The notes under the pieces: model-generated
Database searches by the model: none
Told to the model about the DNA's origin: nothing
Seen by the model: only the letters and a program-made list of their open reading frames with translations
Position numbers and translations under genes: made by a program
Assembly (NCBI RefSeq): GCF_013522705.1
Contig: NZ_JAAMRE010000011.1
Coordinates: 62,001-126,000, forward strand
From: Pseudomonas lurida
GTDB taxonomy: Bacteria; Pseudomonadota; Gammaproteobacteria; Pseudomonadales; Pseudomonadaceae
Reading direction: 5' to 3'
Length of the DNA stretch: 64,000 nt
Shown here: piece by piece, positions 9,965 through 19,798 of the stretch
How the letters are laid out: each line of letters opens with the position of its first letter
How positions within the stretch are numbered: position 1 is the first letter of the stretch

Positions 9965-11151
9965 GTCGCCTGCAGCAGGTGACCGTGCTGGGGGCCACCG
10001 GTTCGGTGGGGCTGAGCACGCTGGATGTGATCGTGCGTCACCCGGACCGCTATCAGGTGTTCGCGCTGACCGGCTATACCCGCCTCAGCGAGCTACTGGC
10101 ATTGTGCGTGCGCCATGCGCCGCGCTTCGCCGTGGTGCCCGAGGCGGCTGCGGCGCGCGCCTTGCAGGATGATTTGCGCGCAGCCGGGCTCGCCACCCAG
10201 GTGCTGGTGGGCGAGGAGGGGCTGTGCCAGGTTTCGGCGGATGCCGAAGTCGACACCGTGGTTGCGGCCATTGTCGGTGCGGCGGGCCTGCGGCCTACCC
10301 TGGCGGCCGTCGATGCGGGCAAAAAGATCCTGTTGGCTAATAAAGAAGCACTGGTGATGTCCGGTGCACTCTTTATGCAGGCTGTGCGCAGGAGCGGGGC
10401 GGTGCTGCTGCCGCTCGACAGCGAGCACAACGCCATTTTCCAATGCATGCCCGGTGACTTCGCACGGGGTTTGAGTCAGGTCGGCGTGCGTCGGATCCTG
10501 CTCACGGCCTCGGGCGGTCCGTTCCGGCAAACGCCGTTGGCCGAGCTGGAGCAGGTCTCTCCCGACCAGGCATGTGCCCATCCGAACTGGTCGATGGGGC
10601 GCAAGATCTCCGTGGATTCGGCAAGCATGATGAACAAGGGCCTGGAGTTGATCGAGGCCTGCTGGCTGTTCGATGCGCGGCCTGAGCAGGTCGAGGTGGT
10701 GATTCACCCGCAAAGTGTGATTCATTCCCTAGTGGATTACGTGGACGGCTCGGTATTGGCGCAGTTGGGTAATCCCGATATGCGTACGCCGATCGCCAAT
10801 GCTCTCGCATGGCCTGAGCGCATCGACTCGGGCGTGGCGCCGCTGGATCTGTTTGCCGTGGCTCGCCTGGATTTCGAAGCGCCCGACGAGCAGCGTTTTC
10901 CCTGTCTGCGCCTGGCGCGCCAGGCGGCGGAGGCGGGTAACAGTGCACCGGCGATGCTTAATGCGGCCAATGAAGTGGCCGTGGCGGCGTTTCTCGAGCG
11001 GCGCATCCGTTTTCCACAGATCGCGAGTATGATCGAGGACGTCTTGAGCCGTGAGCCTGTCGTAGCCGTCAATGATCTGGGCGCAGTGTTCGAGGCGGAC
11101 GCCAAGGCCCGGGCCCTGGCCGAAGATTGGTTGAGCCGCAGCGCGCAATAG
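9961..11151 (+). CDS. dxr: 1-deoxy-D-xylulose 5-phosphate reductoisomerase
   Basis: Converts DXP to 2-C-methyl-D-erythritol 4-phosphate with NADPH, the committed step of the MEP isoprenoid pathway. From GTG 9961 it is 396 residues, the expected length. An upstream in-frame ATG at 9946 lies inside cdsA and would add five unusual residues, so GTG is preferred. The NADPH-binding [14 protein letters not shown] is at the N-terminus. The metal and substrate segments [14 protein letters not shown] and [20 protein letters not shown] are both intact. It is coupled to cdsA. Confidence 0.95.
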   Translation: MSRLQQVTVLGATGSVGLSTLDVIVRHPDRYQVFALTGYTRLSELLALCVRHAPRFAVVPEAAAARALQDDLRAAGLATQVLVGEEGLCQVSADAEVDTVVAAIVGAAGLRPTLAAVDAGKKILLANKEALVMSGALFMQAVRRSGAVLLPLDSEHNAIFQCMPGDFARGLSQVGVRRILLTASGGPFRQTPLAELEQVSPDQACAHPNWSMGRKISVDSASMMNKGLELIEACWLFDARPEQVEVVIHPQSVIHSLVDYVDGSVLAQLGNPDMRTPIANALAWPERIDSGVAPLDLFAVARLDFEAPDEQRFPCLRLARQAAEAGNSAPAMLNAANEVAVAAFLERRIRFPQIASMIEDVLSREPVVAVNDLGAVFEADAKARALAEDWLSRSAQ

Positions 11152-11203
11152 TCTGCAGGCGCGTTGAGCCTTCAGGCACTGGATTGGAATGCGGAGAAAT
11201 TAG

Positions 11204-12556
11204 ATGAGTGCGCTTTATATGATTGTCGGCACCCTGGTTGCTCTGGGTGTGCTGGTTACCTTCCACGAATTCGGCCACTTTTGGGTGGCGCGTCGTTGCG
11301 GCGTCAAGGTACTGCGCTTTTCCGTCGGTTTCGGCATGCCGCTGGTGCGTTGGCATGACCGCCACGGTACCGAGTTCGTGATCGCGGCCATCCCTTTGGG
11401 TGGCTACGTCAAGATGCTCGACGAACGCGAAGGCGAGGTGCCGGTTGATCAGTTGGATCAATCCTTCAATCGCAAGACCGTTCGTCAGCGTATCGCCATA
11501 GTGGCCGCCGGTCCGATCGCCAACTTTCTGTTGGCCATGCTGTTTTTCTGGGTGTTGGCCATGCTGGGCAGCCAGCAGATCCGCCCGGTGATCGGTGCGG
11601 TCGAGGCAGACAGTATCGCGGCGAAGGCCGGTCTGGTCGCGGGCCAGGAAATTGTTTCCATTGATGGCGAACCGACCACGGGTTGGGGGGCGGTCAATCT
11701 TCAGCTGGTGCGCCGCCTGGGTGAGAGCGGCACCGTCAACGTCGTGGTGCGTGAGCAGGACTCCAGCGCCGAAGCCTCACGTGCGTTGGCCCTGGACCAC
11801 TGGCTCAAGGGTGCTGACGAGCCCGATCCGATCAAGTCGCTGGGCATTCGTCCGTGGCGTCCGGCGTTGCCGCCGGTGCTCGCCGAACTCGACTCCAAAG
11901 GCCCGGCCCAGGCCGCAGGCCTGAAAACCGGCGACCGCCTGCTGGCGCTCGATGGTCAGCCGTTGAGCGAATGGCAGCAGGTGGTTGATCTGGTTCGTGT
12001 GCGCCCTGATACCAGAATTGTGCTGAAAGTTGAGCGCGATGGTGCTCAAATCGACGTCCCGGTAACCCTGGCGGTGCGCGGGGAAGCCAAGGCGGCCGCA
12101 GGTTACCTGGGTGCGGGTGTCAAAAGTCCCGAGTGGCCGCCTTCGATGATGCGCGAGGTCAGCTTCGGTCCATTGGCGGCAATTGGCGAGGGTGCGAAAC
12201 GCACCTGGACCATGAGCGTGCTGACGCTCGAATCCCTCAAGAAAATGTTGTTCGGCGAGCTCTCGGTAAAAAACTTGAGTGGGCCGATAACCATTGCTAA
12301 AGTGGCGGGCGCTTCTGCCCAGTCGGGTGTCGCGGATTTCCTGAATTTCCTGGCTTATCTGAGTATCAGCCTGGGGGTTCTGAATTTGTTGCCCATTCCA
12401 GTATTGGATGGGGGACATCTGTTGTTTTATCTGGTCGAGTGGGTGCGTGGTCGCCCCTTGTCGGATCGTGTGCAGGGTTGGGGGATACAGATCGGTATCA
12501 GTTTGGTGGTCGGGGTGATGTTGTTAGCCCTGGTCAACGATTTGGGTCGACTGTAA
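11204..12556 (+). CDS. rseP: Site-2 protease RseP (sigma-E regulator)
   Basis: Inner-membrane zinc metalloprotease that cuts anti-sigma factors (MucA/RseA) inside the membrane during envelope stress and clears signal-peptide remnants. The 450 residues show the HEFGH zinc motif at residues 21-25 in the first membrane segment. Two tandem PDZ domains fall at roughly 115-185 and 205-290, and the third-ligand segment LNLLPIPVLDGGH precedes the C-terminal membrane helix. It lies 52 bp after dxr. A terminator-like hairpin separates it from bamA, one of the envelope proteins whose folding the sigma-E system monitors. Confidence 0.96.
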   Translation: MSALYMIVGTLVALGVLVTFHEFGHFWVARRCGVKVLRFSVGFGMPLVRWHDRHGTEFVIAAIPLGGYVKMLDEREGEVPVDQLDQSFNRKTVRQRIAIVAAGPIANFLLAMLFFWVLAMLGSQQIRPVIGAVEADSIAAKAGLVAGQEIVSIDGEPTTGWGAVNLQLVRRLGESGTVNVVVREQDSSAEASRALALDHWLKGADEPDPIKSLGIRPWRPALPPVLAELDSKGPAQAAGLKTGDRLLALDGQPLSEWQQVVDLVRVRPDTRIVLKVERDGAQIDVPVTLAVRGEAKAAAGYLGAGVKSPEWPPSMMREVSFGPLAAIGEGAKRTWTMSVLTLESLKKMLFGELSVKNLSGPITIAKVAGASAQSGVADFLNFLAYLSISLGVLNLLPIPVLDGGHLLFYLVEWVRGRPLSDRVQGWGIQIGISLVVGVMLLALVNDLGRL

Positions 12557-12576
12557 CGCTTCGCTGAATTGCGAAT

Positions 12577-12602
12577 CTGCCGCATTTTGCGGCAGTTTGT
12601 TT
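12577..12602 (+). terminator. Terminator-like hairpin between rseP and bamA
   Basis: CTGCCGC and GCGGCAG form a perfect 7-bp stem with an ATTTT loop followed by TTTGTTT, 20 bp after the rseP stop and ending 28 bp before the bamA ATG. Probably partial, letting bamA be adjusted independently. Confidence 0.7.
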
Positions 12603-12630
12603 ATTGCCAGTTGGAATAAGAAAGGACTTC

Positions 12631-15018
12631 ATGAAACGTCTGCTGCTAACTGCGGTTCTCACCGTATTGATGATCGCCGAAGTTCACGCCGAGTCCTTCA
12701 CCATCTCCGATATTCGCGTCAACGGCCTCCAGCGGGTTTCCGCCGGTAGCGTCTTTGGTGCCTTGCCGTTGAACGTCGGGGAACAGGCTGATGATCGTCG
12801 CCTGGTGGAATCCACTCGTGCGCTGTTCAAAACCGGATTCTTTCAAGACATCCAACTGGGTCGAGAAGGCAACGTCCTGGTCATCACCGTCGTCGAGCGA
12901 CCATCCGTCGCCAGTATCGAGATCGAAGGCAACAAAGCGATCTCTACTGAAGACCTGATGAAAGGCCTGAAGCAATCGGGCCTGGCCGAAGGTGAAATCT
13001 TCCAACGTGCCACCCTTGAAGGCGTACGTAACGAACTGCAGCGCCAGTACGTCGCCCAGGGTCGCTACTCCGCGACCGTGGAAACGGAGGTGGTTCCGCA
13101 GCCGCGTAACCGTGTCGGCCTGAAGGTCAACATCAACGAAGGGACCGTGGCCGCCATCCAGCACATCAACGTGGTAGGCAATACCAAGTTCCCGGATGAA
13201 GACCTGGTCGACCTGTTCGAACTCAAGACCACCAACTGGTTGTCGTTCTTCAAGAACGATGACAAGTACGCCCGTGAGAAACTCTCCGGTGACCTGGAGC
13301 GCCTGCGTTCCTACTACCTGGATCGCGGCTATATCAACATGGACATCGCCTCCACCCAGGTGTCCATTACGCCGGACAAGAAGCACGTCTACATCACTGT
13401 CAACGTCAACGAAGGCGAGAAGTACAAGGTTCGTGACGTCAAGCTCAGCGGTGACTTGAAAGTGCCTGAAGACCAGGTCAAGTCCCTGTTGCTGGTGCAG
13501 AAAGACCAGGTGTTCTCGCGCAAGCTGATGACCACCACCTCCGAACTGATCACCCGCCGCCTGGGTAACGAAGGCTACACCTTCGCCAACGTCAACGGCG
13601 TGCCGACCCCCAACGACGAAGACCACACCGTTGATATCACCTTCGTGGTCGACCCCGGTAAGCGTGCTTACGTAAACCGCATCAATTTCCGTGGCAACAC
13701 CAAGTCCGCCGACGAAGTGCTGCGTCGTGAGATGCGTCAGATGGAAGGTGGCTGGGCTTCGACCTACCTGATCGACCAGTCCAAGACCCGTCTTGAACGC
13801 CTGGGCTTCTTCAAGGAAGTCAACGTCGAAACGCCGGCTGTGCCAGGTGTGGACGACCAGGTTGACGTGAACTACGCCGTTGAAGAGCAGGCCTCGGGCT
13901 CGATCACCGCCAGTGTCGGTTTCGCGCAGAGCGCCGGCCTGATCCTGGGTGGCTCGATCACCCAGAACAACTTCCTGGGTACCGGTAACAAGGTTTCCAT
14001 TGGCCTGACCCGCAGCGAATATCAGAGCCGCTATAACTTCGGTTATGTCGACCCCTACTGGACCGCCGACGGTGTGAGCCTGGGCTACAACGCCTTCTAC
14101 CGCACCACCGACTACAAAGATCTCGACGTAGACGTAGCTAGCTATGCGATCGACAGCCTGGGTGCTGGCGTGAACATCGGCTATCCGATCAGCGAAACCT
14201 CGCGCCTGACCTTCGGCCTGACTGCGCAGCAGGATGAGATCAAGACCGGTATTTATACCGTGGACGAGATCTTCGACTTCACCCGTCGTGAAGGCGACAA
14301 GTTCCTGAACTTCAAGGCGTCCGCCGGCTGGTCCGAGTCGACCCTGAACAAAGGCGTGCTGGCAACCCGTGGCCATTCCCAGAGCCTGACGGCCGAAGTC
14401 ACCACGCCGGGCAGCGACCTGTCGTTCTTCAAACTCGACTATCGCGGCCAGTTGTTCCAGCCGTTGAGCGACAACTACACCATGCGCCTGCACACCGAGC
14501 TGGGCTATGGCGACGGTTACGGTTCGACCAATGGCTTGCCGTTCTATGAAAACTACTATGCAGGTGGTTTCAACTCGGTACGTGGCTTCAAGGACAGCAC
14601 TCTCGGCCCGCGCGGTACCCCGAGTCGCGGTGTTGATAAAACCGGTAACATCGGCACTCAACCTGACACTGACAACGACCCGCTGCCTTTCGGTGGGAAC
14701 GTGTTGATCCAGGGTGGTGCTGAAATTCTGTTCCCACTGCCGTTCGTGAAAGATCAGCGTTCTCTGCGCACATCCGTATTCTGGGACGTGGGTAACGTGT
14801 TCGATTCCAAGTGCGAGCAGATCAAAAACCCAAGCGGTTTGAAGTCCAACACCCAGTGCAACGACGTGAGCCTCAGCAACATGGCGAGCTCCGTGGGTGT
14901 GGGTGTGACGTGGGTGACTGCGCTGGGCCCGTTGAGCTTTGCGCTGGCCATGCCAATCAAGAAACCGGATAACGCTGAAACCCAGATTTTCCAATTCTCC
15001 CTCGGCCAGACGTTCTAA
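12631..15018 (+). CDS. bamA: Outer-membrane protein assembly factor BamA
   Basis: Omp85-family core of the BAM complex that folds beta-barrel proteins into the outer membrane. It is 795 residues from ATG 12631, which has AAAGGA at proper spacing; an in-frame TTG nine codons earlier is less likely. A signal peptide ends at VHAESF. Five POTRA domains cover about 24-420 and a 16-strand barrel covers the rest. The conserved VRGF lid motif is present (FNSVRGFKD), and the C-terminus ends in Phe (SLGQTF) as expected of an outer-membrane barrel. It is followed by its partner chaperone gene skp. Confidence 0.97.
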   Translation: MKRLLLTAVLTVLMIAEVHAESFTISDIRVNGLQRVSAGSVFGALPLNVGEQADDRRLVESTRALFKTGFFQDIQLGREGNVLVITVVERPSVASIEIEGNKAISTEDLMKGLKQSGLAEGEIFQRATLEGVRNELQRQYVAQGRYSATVETEVVPQPRNRVGLKVNINEGTVAAIQHINVVGNTKFPDEDLVDLFELKTTNWLSFFKNDDKYAREKLSGDLERLRSYYLDRGYINMDIASTQVSITPDKKHVYITVNVNEGEKYKVRDVKLSGDLKVPEDQVKSLLLVQKDQVFSRKLMTTTSELITRRLGNEGYTFANVNGVPTPNDEDHTVDITFVVDPGKRAYVNRINFRGNTKSADEVLRREMRQMEGGWASTYLIDQSKTRLERLGFFKEVNVETPAVPGVDDQVDVNYAVEEQASGSITASVGFAQSAGLILGGSITQNNFLGTGNKVSIGLTRSEYQSRYNFGYVDPYWTADGVSLGYNAFYRTTDYKDLDVDVASYAIDSLGAGVNIGYPISETSRLTFGLTAQQDEIKTGIYTVDEIFDFTRREGDKFLNFKASAGWSESTLNKGVLATRGHSQSLTAEVTTPGSDLSFFKLDYRGQLFQPLSDNYTMRLHTELGYGDGYGSTNGLPFYENYYAGGFNSVRGFKDSTLGPRGTPSRGVDKTGNIGTQPDTDNDPLPFGGNVLIQGGAEILFPLPFVKDQRSLRTSVFWDVGNVFDSKCEQIKNPSGLKSNTQCNDVSLSNMASSVGVGVTWVTALGPLSFALAMPIKKPDNAETQIFQFSLGQTF

Positions 15019-15063
15019 GCGTCTGACCTAAGATAACGACAACGGATTCTGTAGGAGTGCATC

Positions 15064-15567
15064 GTGCGTAAGTTGACTCAATTGGTTCTGCTGGCAACCG
15101 TGCTGGTAGCCACCCCGGCCTTCGCCGAAATGAAAATCGCCGTTCTGAACTATCAGATGGCCCTGCTGGAATCCGATGCGGCCAAAAAATACGCCGTGGA
15201 TGCCGAGAAAAAATTCGGTCCGCAACTGACCAAGCTCAAGACCCTGGAAAGCAGCGCGAAGGGCATCCAGGATCGTCTGGTGGCCGGTGGTGACAAGATG
15301 CAGCAAGGCGAGCGCGAACGTCTGGAGCTGGAATTCAAGCAAAAGGCCCGTGACTATCAGTTCCAGTCCAAAGAGCTGAACGAAGCCAAGGCTGTGGCCG
15401 ATCGCGAAATGCTTAAGCAGCTCAAGCCGAAACTCGACAGCGCTGTGGAAGAAGTGATCAAGAAAGGCGCCTTTGACCTGGTGTTCGAGCGCGGCGCCGT
15501 GATTGACGTCAAGCCTCAATACGACATCACCCGTCAGGTGATCGAGCGCATGAACCAGCTGAAGTAA
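15064..15567 (+). CDS. skp: Periplasmic chaperone Skp (OmpH)
   Basis: Trimeric periplasmic holdase that carries unfolded outer-membrane proteins to BAM. The 167-residue precursor has a Sec signal peptide ending ATPAFA before EMKIAVLNYQMALL, then a long charged helical (coiled-coil) arm rich in Lys and Glu. GTG 15064 is chosen because AGGAG sits 7 bp upstream and the signal peptide begins there. It lies between bamA and lpxD, the conserved order, with only 3 bp to lpxD. Confidence 0.95.
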   Translation: MRKLTQLVLLATVLVATPAFAEMKIAVLNYQMALLESDAAKKYAVDAEKKFGPQLTKLKTLESSAKGIQDRLVAGGDKMQQGERERLELEFKQKARDYQFQSKELNEAKAVADREMLKQLKPKLDSAVEEVIKKGAFDLVFERGAVIDVKPQYDITRQVIERMNQLK

Positions 15568-15570
15568 GCC

Positions 15571-16626
15571 ATGACCGCGACTATCAAGCTCGGCGAGTTG
15601 GCCGAGTTCCTGGGGGCCACTTTGCATGGCTCCCCGGAGAAAGAAATCACTGGGCTAGCCACCTTGCAGGAGGCTGGCCCAGCTCAGTTGAGCTTCCTCG
15701 CAAACCCTCAATACCGTAAATACCTCGTCGACAGCCGCGCCGCAGCCGTATTGCTCAAAGCCGCCGATGCCGAAGGTTTTGCCGGGGATGCGCTGGTGGT
15801 GGCCGACCCGTACCTGGCGTACGCCAAGGTGTCGCACCTGTTCGATCCCAAACCCAAGGCAGCCGGCGGCATTCACCCGTCAGCGATGATCGCCGATGAC
15901 GCCCAGGTCGACCCTGCGGCCAGCATTGGTGCCTTTGCGGTGATCGAGAGTGGTGCGCGCATTGCCGCAGGCGTCACGGTGGGGGCGCACTGCTTTATCG
16001 GTGCGCGATGCGAGATCGGTGCCGATGGCTGGCTCGCGCCGCGCGTGACGCTGTATCACGATGTGCGTATCGGCCAGCGTGTGGTCATTCAGTCGGGCGC
16101 GGTGATCGGAGGCGAAGGCTTCGGATTTGCCAACGCCAAAGGCGTCTGGCACAAGATTGCCCAGGTCGGCGGCGTGCTGATTGGCGACGACGTGGAAATC
16201 GGCGTGAACACTGCAGTTGATCGCGGGGCCCTGGCCGATACCGTGATCGGCAATGGTGTGAAGCTCGACAACCAGATCCAGATCGCCCACAACGTACAGA
16301 TTGGCGATCACACCGCCATGGCGGCGTGCGTGGGGATTTCCGGCAGCACCCGTATCGGCAAGCATTGCATGCTCGCCGGCGGTGTCGGCCTGGTAGGGCA
16401 TATCGATATCTGTGACAACGTCTTCATCACCGGAATGACCATGGTGACCCACTCGATTACCGAGCCGGGTGCCTACTCTTCCGGTACCGCCATGCAACCT
16501 GCGGCTGAATGGCGCAAGAGTGCGGCGCGTTTGCGCCAGCTCGACGATATGGCCCGACGGCTCAAGCAGCTGGAAAAGCGTGTTGGAGAAGTGACCCCTG
16601 GCGGTAATGCTTCATCAGAAGGCTGA
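15571..16626 (+). CDS. lpxD: UDP-3-O-(3-hydroxyacyl)glucosamine N-acyltransferase
   Basis: Third enzyme of lipid A synthesis: adds a second 3-hydroxyacyl chain to UDP-3-O-acyl-glucosamine. The 351 residues contain an N-terminal uridine-binding domain (to about 100) and a left-handed beta-helix of hexapeptide repeats. The catalytic His lies in the [15 protein letters not shown] stretch. The C-terminal helix region ends in a hydrophilic tail. A 111-bp gap with a bulged GC hairpin (arms 16681-16688 and 16700-16706) follows before fabZ. Confidence 0.97.
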   Translation: MTATIKLGELAEFLGATLHGSPEKEITGLATLQEAGPAQLSFLANPQYRKYLVDSRAAAVLLKAADAEGFAGDALVVADPYLAYAKVSHLFDPKPKAAGGIHPSAMIADDAQVDPAASIGAFAVIESGARIAAGVTVGAHCFIGARCEIGADGWLAPRVTLYHDVRIGQRVVIQSGAVIGGEGFGFANAKGVWHKIAQVGGVLIGDDVEIGVNTAVDRGALADTVIGNGVKLDNQIQIAHNVQIGDHTAMAACVGISGSTRIGKHCMLAGGVGLVGHIDICDNVFITGMTMVTHSITEPGAYSSGTAMQPAAEWRKSAARLRQLDDMARRLKQLEKRVGEVTPGGNASSEG

Positions 16627-16737
16627 TACCATTTTCATATCAAGTGTGCACAGCCGCTAGACTGCCTCCTTGATTTGCTAGCGGGGCGTGCCTTTAGTCC
16701 GCCCGCCCCCAATCTTTATTACAGGCTTCCCCCCGAA

Positions 16738-17178
16738 ATGATGGACATCAACGAGATTCGCGAATACCTGCCCCACCGTTACCCGTTCCTGCTGGTGGAC
16801 CGTGTAGTGGACCTCAATGTCGAGGAAAAGCGCATTCGCGCCTACAAGAATGTCAGCATCAACGAACCGTTCTTCAACGGTCACTTCCCCGCGCATCCCA
16901 TCATGCCGGGCGTGTTGATCATTGAAGCGATGGCCCAGGCTGCCGGTATCCTTGGTTTTAAAATGCTTGACCTCAAGCCTGCCGACGGCACGCTCTACTA
17001 TTTCGTGGGCTCCGACAAGCTGCGTTTCCGCAACCCGGTCACCCCGGGTGATCAGTTGATCCTCGAAGCCAAATTCATCAGTTGCAAGCGCCAGATCTGG
17101 AAGTTCGAATGCCAGGCCTCGGTGGATGGCAAGCCGGTATGCTCCGCCGAGATTATCTGTGCGGAACGCAAACTATGA
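16738..17178 (+). CDS. fabZ: 3-hydroxyacyl-ACP dehydratase FabZ
   Basis: Hot-dog-fold dehydratase of the fatty acid elongation cycle; its supply of unsaturated acyl-ACP competes with LpxA/LpxD for hydroxyacyl-ACP. It is 146 residues from ATG 16738 ([18 protein letters not shown]). The catalytic His is in [14 protein letters not shown] and the catalytic Glu in [11 protein letters not shown]. An upstream in-frame start at 16675 would add residues unlike the family. No clear ribosome-binding site is seen before 16738, and the next ATG (16741) is also possible. It overlaps lpxA by ATGA. Confidence 0.95.
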
Positions 17179-17951
17179 GTTTGATTGACCCTCGCGCAAT
17201 CATCGATCCGTCGGCCGTACTGGCCGCCGACGTTGAGGTCGGCCCCTGGTCGATCGTCGGCGCAGGTGTGGAAATCGGCGAGGGGACTGTCATCGGGCCG
17301 CACGTGATCCTCAAAGGGCCGACCCGTATTGGCAAACACAATCGCATCTACCAGTTCTCCTCGGTAGGCGAAGACACACCGGACATGAAATACAAGGGTG
17401 AAGAAACACGCCTGGTCATCGGTGATCACAACATCATTCGAGAAGGCGTGACCATTCATCGCGGCACCGTGCAGGATCGCGCCGAAACCACCCTGGGTGA
17501 TCACAACCTGGTGATGGCTTATGCCCATATCGGCCACGACAGCGTGATCGGCAACCACTGCATACTGGTCAATAACACCGCCTTGGCCGGGCATGTGCAC
17601 GTTGACGACTGGGCGATCCTGTCGGGGTTCACGCTGGTGCACCAGTACTGCCATATCGGCGCCCACAGCTTTTCCGGCATGGGCACCGCTATCGGCAAGG
17701 ACGTTCCGGCGTATGTCACGGTATTCGGCAACCCCGCCGAAGCTCGCAGCATGAACTTCGAAGGCATGCGTCGTCGTGGTTTCAGCGACGAGGCCATTCA
17801 CGCCTTGCGTCGTGCCTACAAGGTGGTTTACCGCCAGGGGCTGACCGTGGAGCAGGCATTGACCCAACTCACCGAGCCGGCTGCGCTGTTCCCGGAAGTT
17901 GCGGTATTCCGCGACTCTATCCAGATGTCGACGCGCGGCATCACTCGCTGA
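17175..17951 (+). CDS. lpxA: Acyl-ACP:UDP-N-acetylglucosamine O-acyltransferase
   Basis: First enzyme of lipid A synthesis, transferring 3-hydroxyacyl from ACP to UDP-GlcNAc. It is 258 residues from ATG 17175 ([20 protein letters not shown]), overlapping fabZ by 4 bp. The left-handed beta-helix hexapeptides fill the first ~190 residues, with the catalytic His in the [16 protein letters not shown] stretch and the C-terminal helical domain ([20 protein letters not shown]) intact. A longer frame starting at 17082 runs inside fabZ and is not the real start. Confidence 0.97.
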
Positions 17952-17953
17952 TC

Positions 17954-19093
17954 ATGGCCAATATGCGTATAGCGCTGGTAGCCGGAGAAGCTTCCGGCGA
18001 CATTTTGGGCGCAGGTCTTATGCGGGCGCTAAAGGCACAGCACCCGGCCGTGGAATTCATCGGTGTCGGTGGTCCGTTGATGCAGGCTGAGGGGCTTGTG
18101 TCCTATTTCCCTATGGAGCGCTTGTCGGTCATGGGGTTGGTAGAGGTGCTGGGGCGCCTGCGCGAACTCCTGGCGCGCCGCAAGCTGTTGATTCAGACCC
18201 TGATCAAGGAAAAGCCCGACGTCTTCATCGGCATCGATGCACCCGATTTCACCCTCAATATCGAACTCAAGCTGCGCCAGGCGGGCATCAAGACCGTGCA
18301 CTACGTCAGCCCCTCCGTGTGGGCGTGGCGTCAGAAGCGCGTGCTGAAGATCCGCGAGGGTTGCGACCTGATGCTGACCCTGTTGCCCTTCGAAGCCAGG
18401 TTTTATGAAGAGAAGGGCGTGCCGGTGCGGTTTGTCGGGCATACGCTGGCCGATGAGATACCTTTGCAGGCTGATCGAGCCGCGGCCCGTGCCGAACTGG
18501 GCTTGCCCGATGGCCCGCTCGTGGCGCTCATGCCCGGCAGTCGAGGCGGTGAAGTCGGGCGCCTGGCCAGCGTCTTCTTTGATGCCGCCGAACGTCTGCA
18601 AGACCTCAAGCCCGGCGTGCGGTTTGTGTTGCCGTGTGCCAGCCCGCAACGCCGTGCTCAGATCGAAACCTTGCTTCAAGGCCGCAACCTGCCGCTAACC
18701 CTGCTCGATGGTCAATCGCACCTGGCCCTTGCGGCCTGTGATGCGGTACTGATTGCTTCGGGCACTGCTACGCTGGAAGCCCTGCTGTACAAGCGCCCCA
18801 TGGTCGTGGCCTATCGTCTGGCGCCGCTGACCTTCTGGATCCTTAAACGCATGGTCAAAAGCCCTTACATCTCCCTGCCCAACCTGTTGGCCCAGCGTCT
18901 GTTGGTGCCGGAGTTGTTGCAGGACGATGCGACGCCTGACGCCCTGGCGCAAACCCTACTACCCTTGATCGACGGCGGCGAAGAGCAGACCCGTGGTTTC
19001 GATGCGATTCACCGCACACTGCGTCGTGATGCCTCGAACCAGGCGGCTGACGCCGTGTTGACCTTGATCGGCAAACAACAGGATGCTTTATGA
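17954..19093 (+). CDS. lpxB: Lipid-A-disaccharide synthase
   Basis: GT19 glycosyltransferase joining 2,3-diacyl-GlcN-1-P to UDP-2,3-diacyl-GlcN. The 379 residues are normal. N-terminal [17 protein letters not shown], the [20 protein letters not shown] region and [14 protein letters not shown] are family signatures, and the [10 protein letters not shown] loop lies in the second Rossmann domain. It starts 2 bp after the lpxA stop; a second ATG at 17963 is equally close to known starts. It overlaps rnhB by 4 bp. Confidence 0.96.
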   Translation: MANMRIALVAGEASGDILGAGLMRALKAQHPAVEFIGVGGPLMQAEGLVSYFPMERLSVMGLVEVLGRLRELLARRKLLIQTLIKEKPDVFIGIDAPDFTLNIELKLRQAGIKTVHYVSPSVWAWRQKRVLKIREGCDLMLTLLPFEARFYEEKGVPVRFVGHTLADEIPLQADRAAARAELGLPDGPLVALMPGSRGGEVGRLASVFFDAAERLQDLKPGVRFVLPCASPQRRAQIETLLQGRNLPLTLLDGQSHLALAACDAVLIASGTATLEALLYKRPMVVAYRLAPLTFWILKRMVKSPYISLPNLLAQRLLVPELLQDDATPDALAQTLLPLIDGGEEQTRGFDAIHRTLRRDASNQAADAVLTLIGKQQDAL

Positions 19094-19722
19094 GTACGCA
19101 AATGGGCCTGGATTTCAGCCTGGTTGCTCAAGTCCATGAGCTGGTGGCCGGCGTCGACGAAGTCGGCCGCGGCCCGCTGTGCGGCGCAGTGGTCACGGCG
19201 GCGGTGATCCTGGATCCGAACCGTCCGATTCTGGGGTTGAACGATTCGAAAAAGCTCACTGAAGCCCGCCGTGAAAAGCTGTTCGACGAAATCTGTGAAA
19301 AAGCCTTGAGCTGGCATATTGCCCGGGCTGAAGTCGAAGAAATCGACAAGCTGAATATTCTGCACGCCACCATGCTGGCCATGCAGCGTGCCGTCGAAGG
19401 CCTGCACATCACCCCGAAAATGGCCATGATCGACGGCAACCGTTGCCCGAAACTGGGGATGCCGTCGGAAGCGGTGGTGAAGGGGGATAGCAAGGTGCCT
19501 GCAATTGCGGCGGCCTCGATCCTGGCCAAAGTCAGTCGTGATCGTGAAATGGCCGCGTTTGAATTGATCTACCCCGGCTACGGCATTGGTGGGCACAAAG
19601 GCTACCCGACGCCCGTTCATCTGGAAGCTCTGGCACGCCTGGGTCCCACGCCGATTCATCGGCGCTCGTTCGCCCCGGTACGCCAGGCCTACGAGCTGCG
19701 CGAGAGCTTCATCGAGGTTTAG
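19090..19722 (+). CDS. rnhB: Ribonuclease HII
   Basis: Removes RNA from RNA-DNA hybrids and single ribonucleotides from DNA. The 210 residues carry the RNase HII acidic motif [14 protein letters not shown] near residue 20, the [13 protein letters not shown] segment, and further acidic residues in AMIDGN and [11 protein letters not shown]. It is coupled to lpxB through ATGA. The 76-bp gap to dnaE holds a terminator-like hairpin. Confidence 0.97.
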   Translation: MSTQMGLDFSLVAQVHELVAGVDEVGRGPLCGAVVTAAVILDPNRPILGLNDSKKLTEARREKLFDEICEKALSWHIARAEVEEIDKLNILHATMLAMQRAVEGLHITPKMAMIDGNRCPKLGMPSEAVVKGDSKVPAIAAASILAKVSRDREMAAFELIYPGYGIGGHKGYPTPVHLEALARLGPTPIHRRSFAPVRQAYELRESFIEV

Positions 19723-19744
19723 TCGCGAAGCTGATGTTTTTGCC

Positions 19745-19768
19745 AAGGCCCGGTACAATCCGGGCCTT
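19745..19768 (+). terminator. Hairpin between rnhB and dnaE
   Basis: AAGGCCCGG and CCGGGCCTT form a perfect 9-bp stem with a 6-nt loop, followed by the weak T-rich stretch GTTGTCTT. It ends 30 bp before the dnaE start, so it may be a leaky terminator or attenuator. Confidence 0.55.
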
Positions 19769-19798
19769 GTTGTCTTCACGTATTGGAACAGGATCACT

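Noticed and set aside
12646..14994. 782-codon open frame on the minus strand opposite bamA
   Set aside because: Antisense to an unmistakable bamA; rich in His/Val/Gly as expected from reversed codons, with no recognisable domain.
19586..19798. N-terminal extension of dnaE into rnhB
   Set aside because: The frame is open but the extra residues match nothing, and ATG 19799 gives the standard DnaE N-terminus [16 protein letters not shown].
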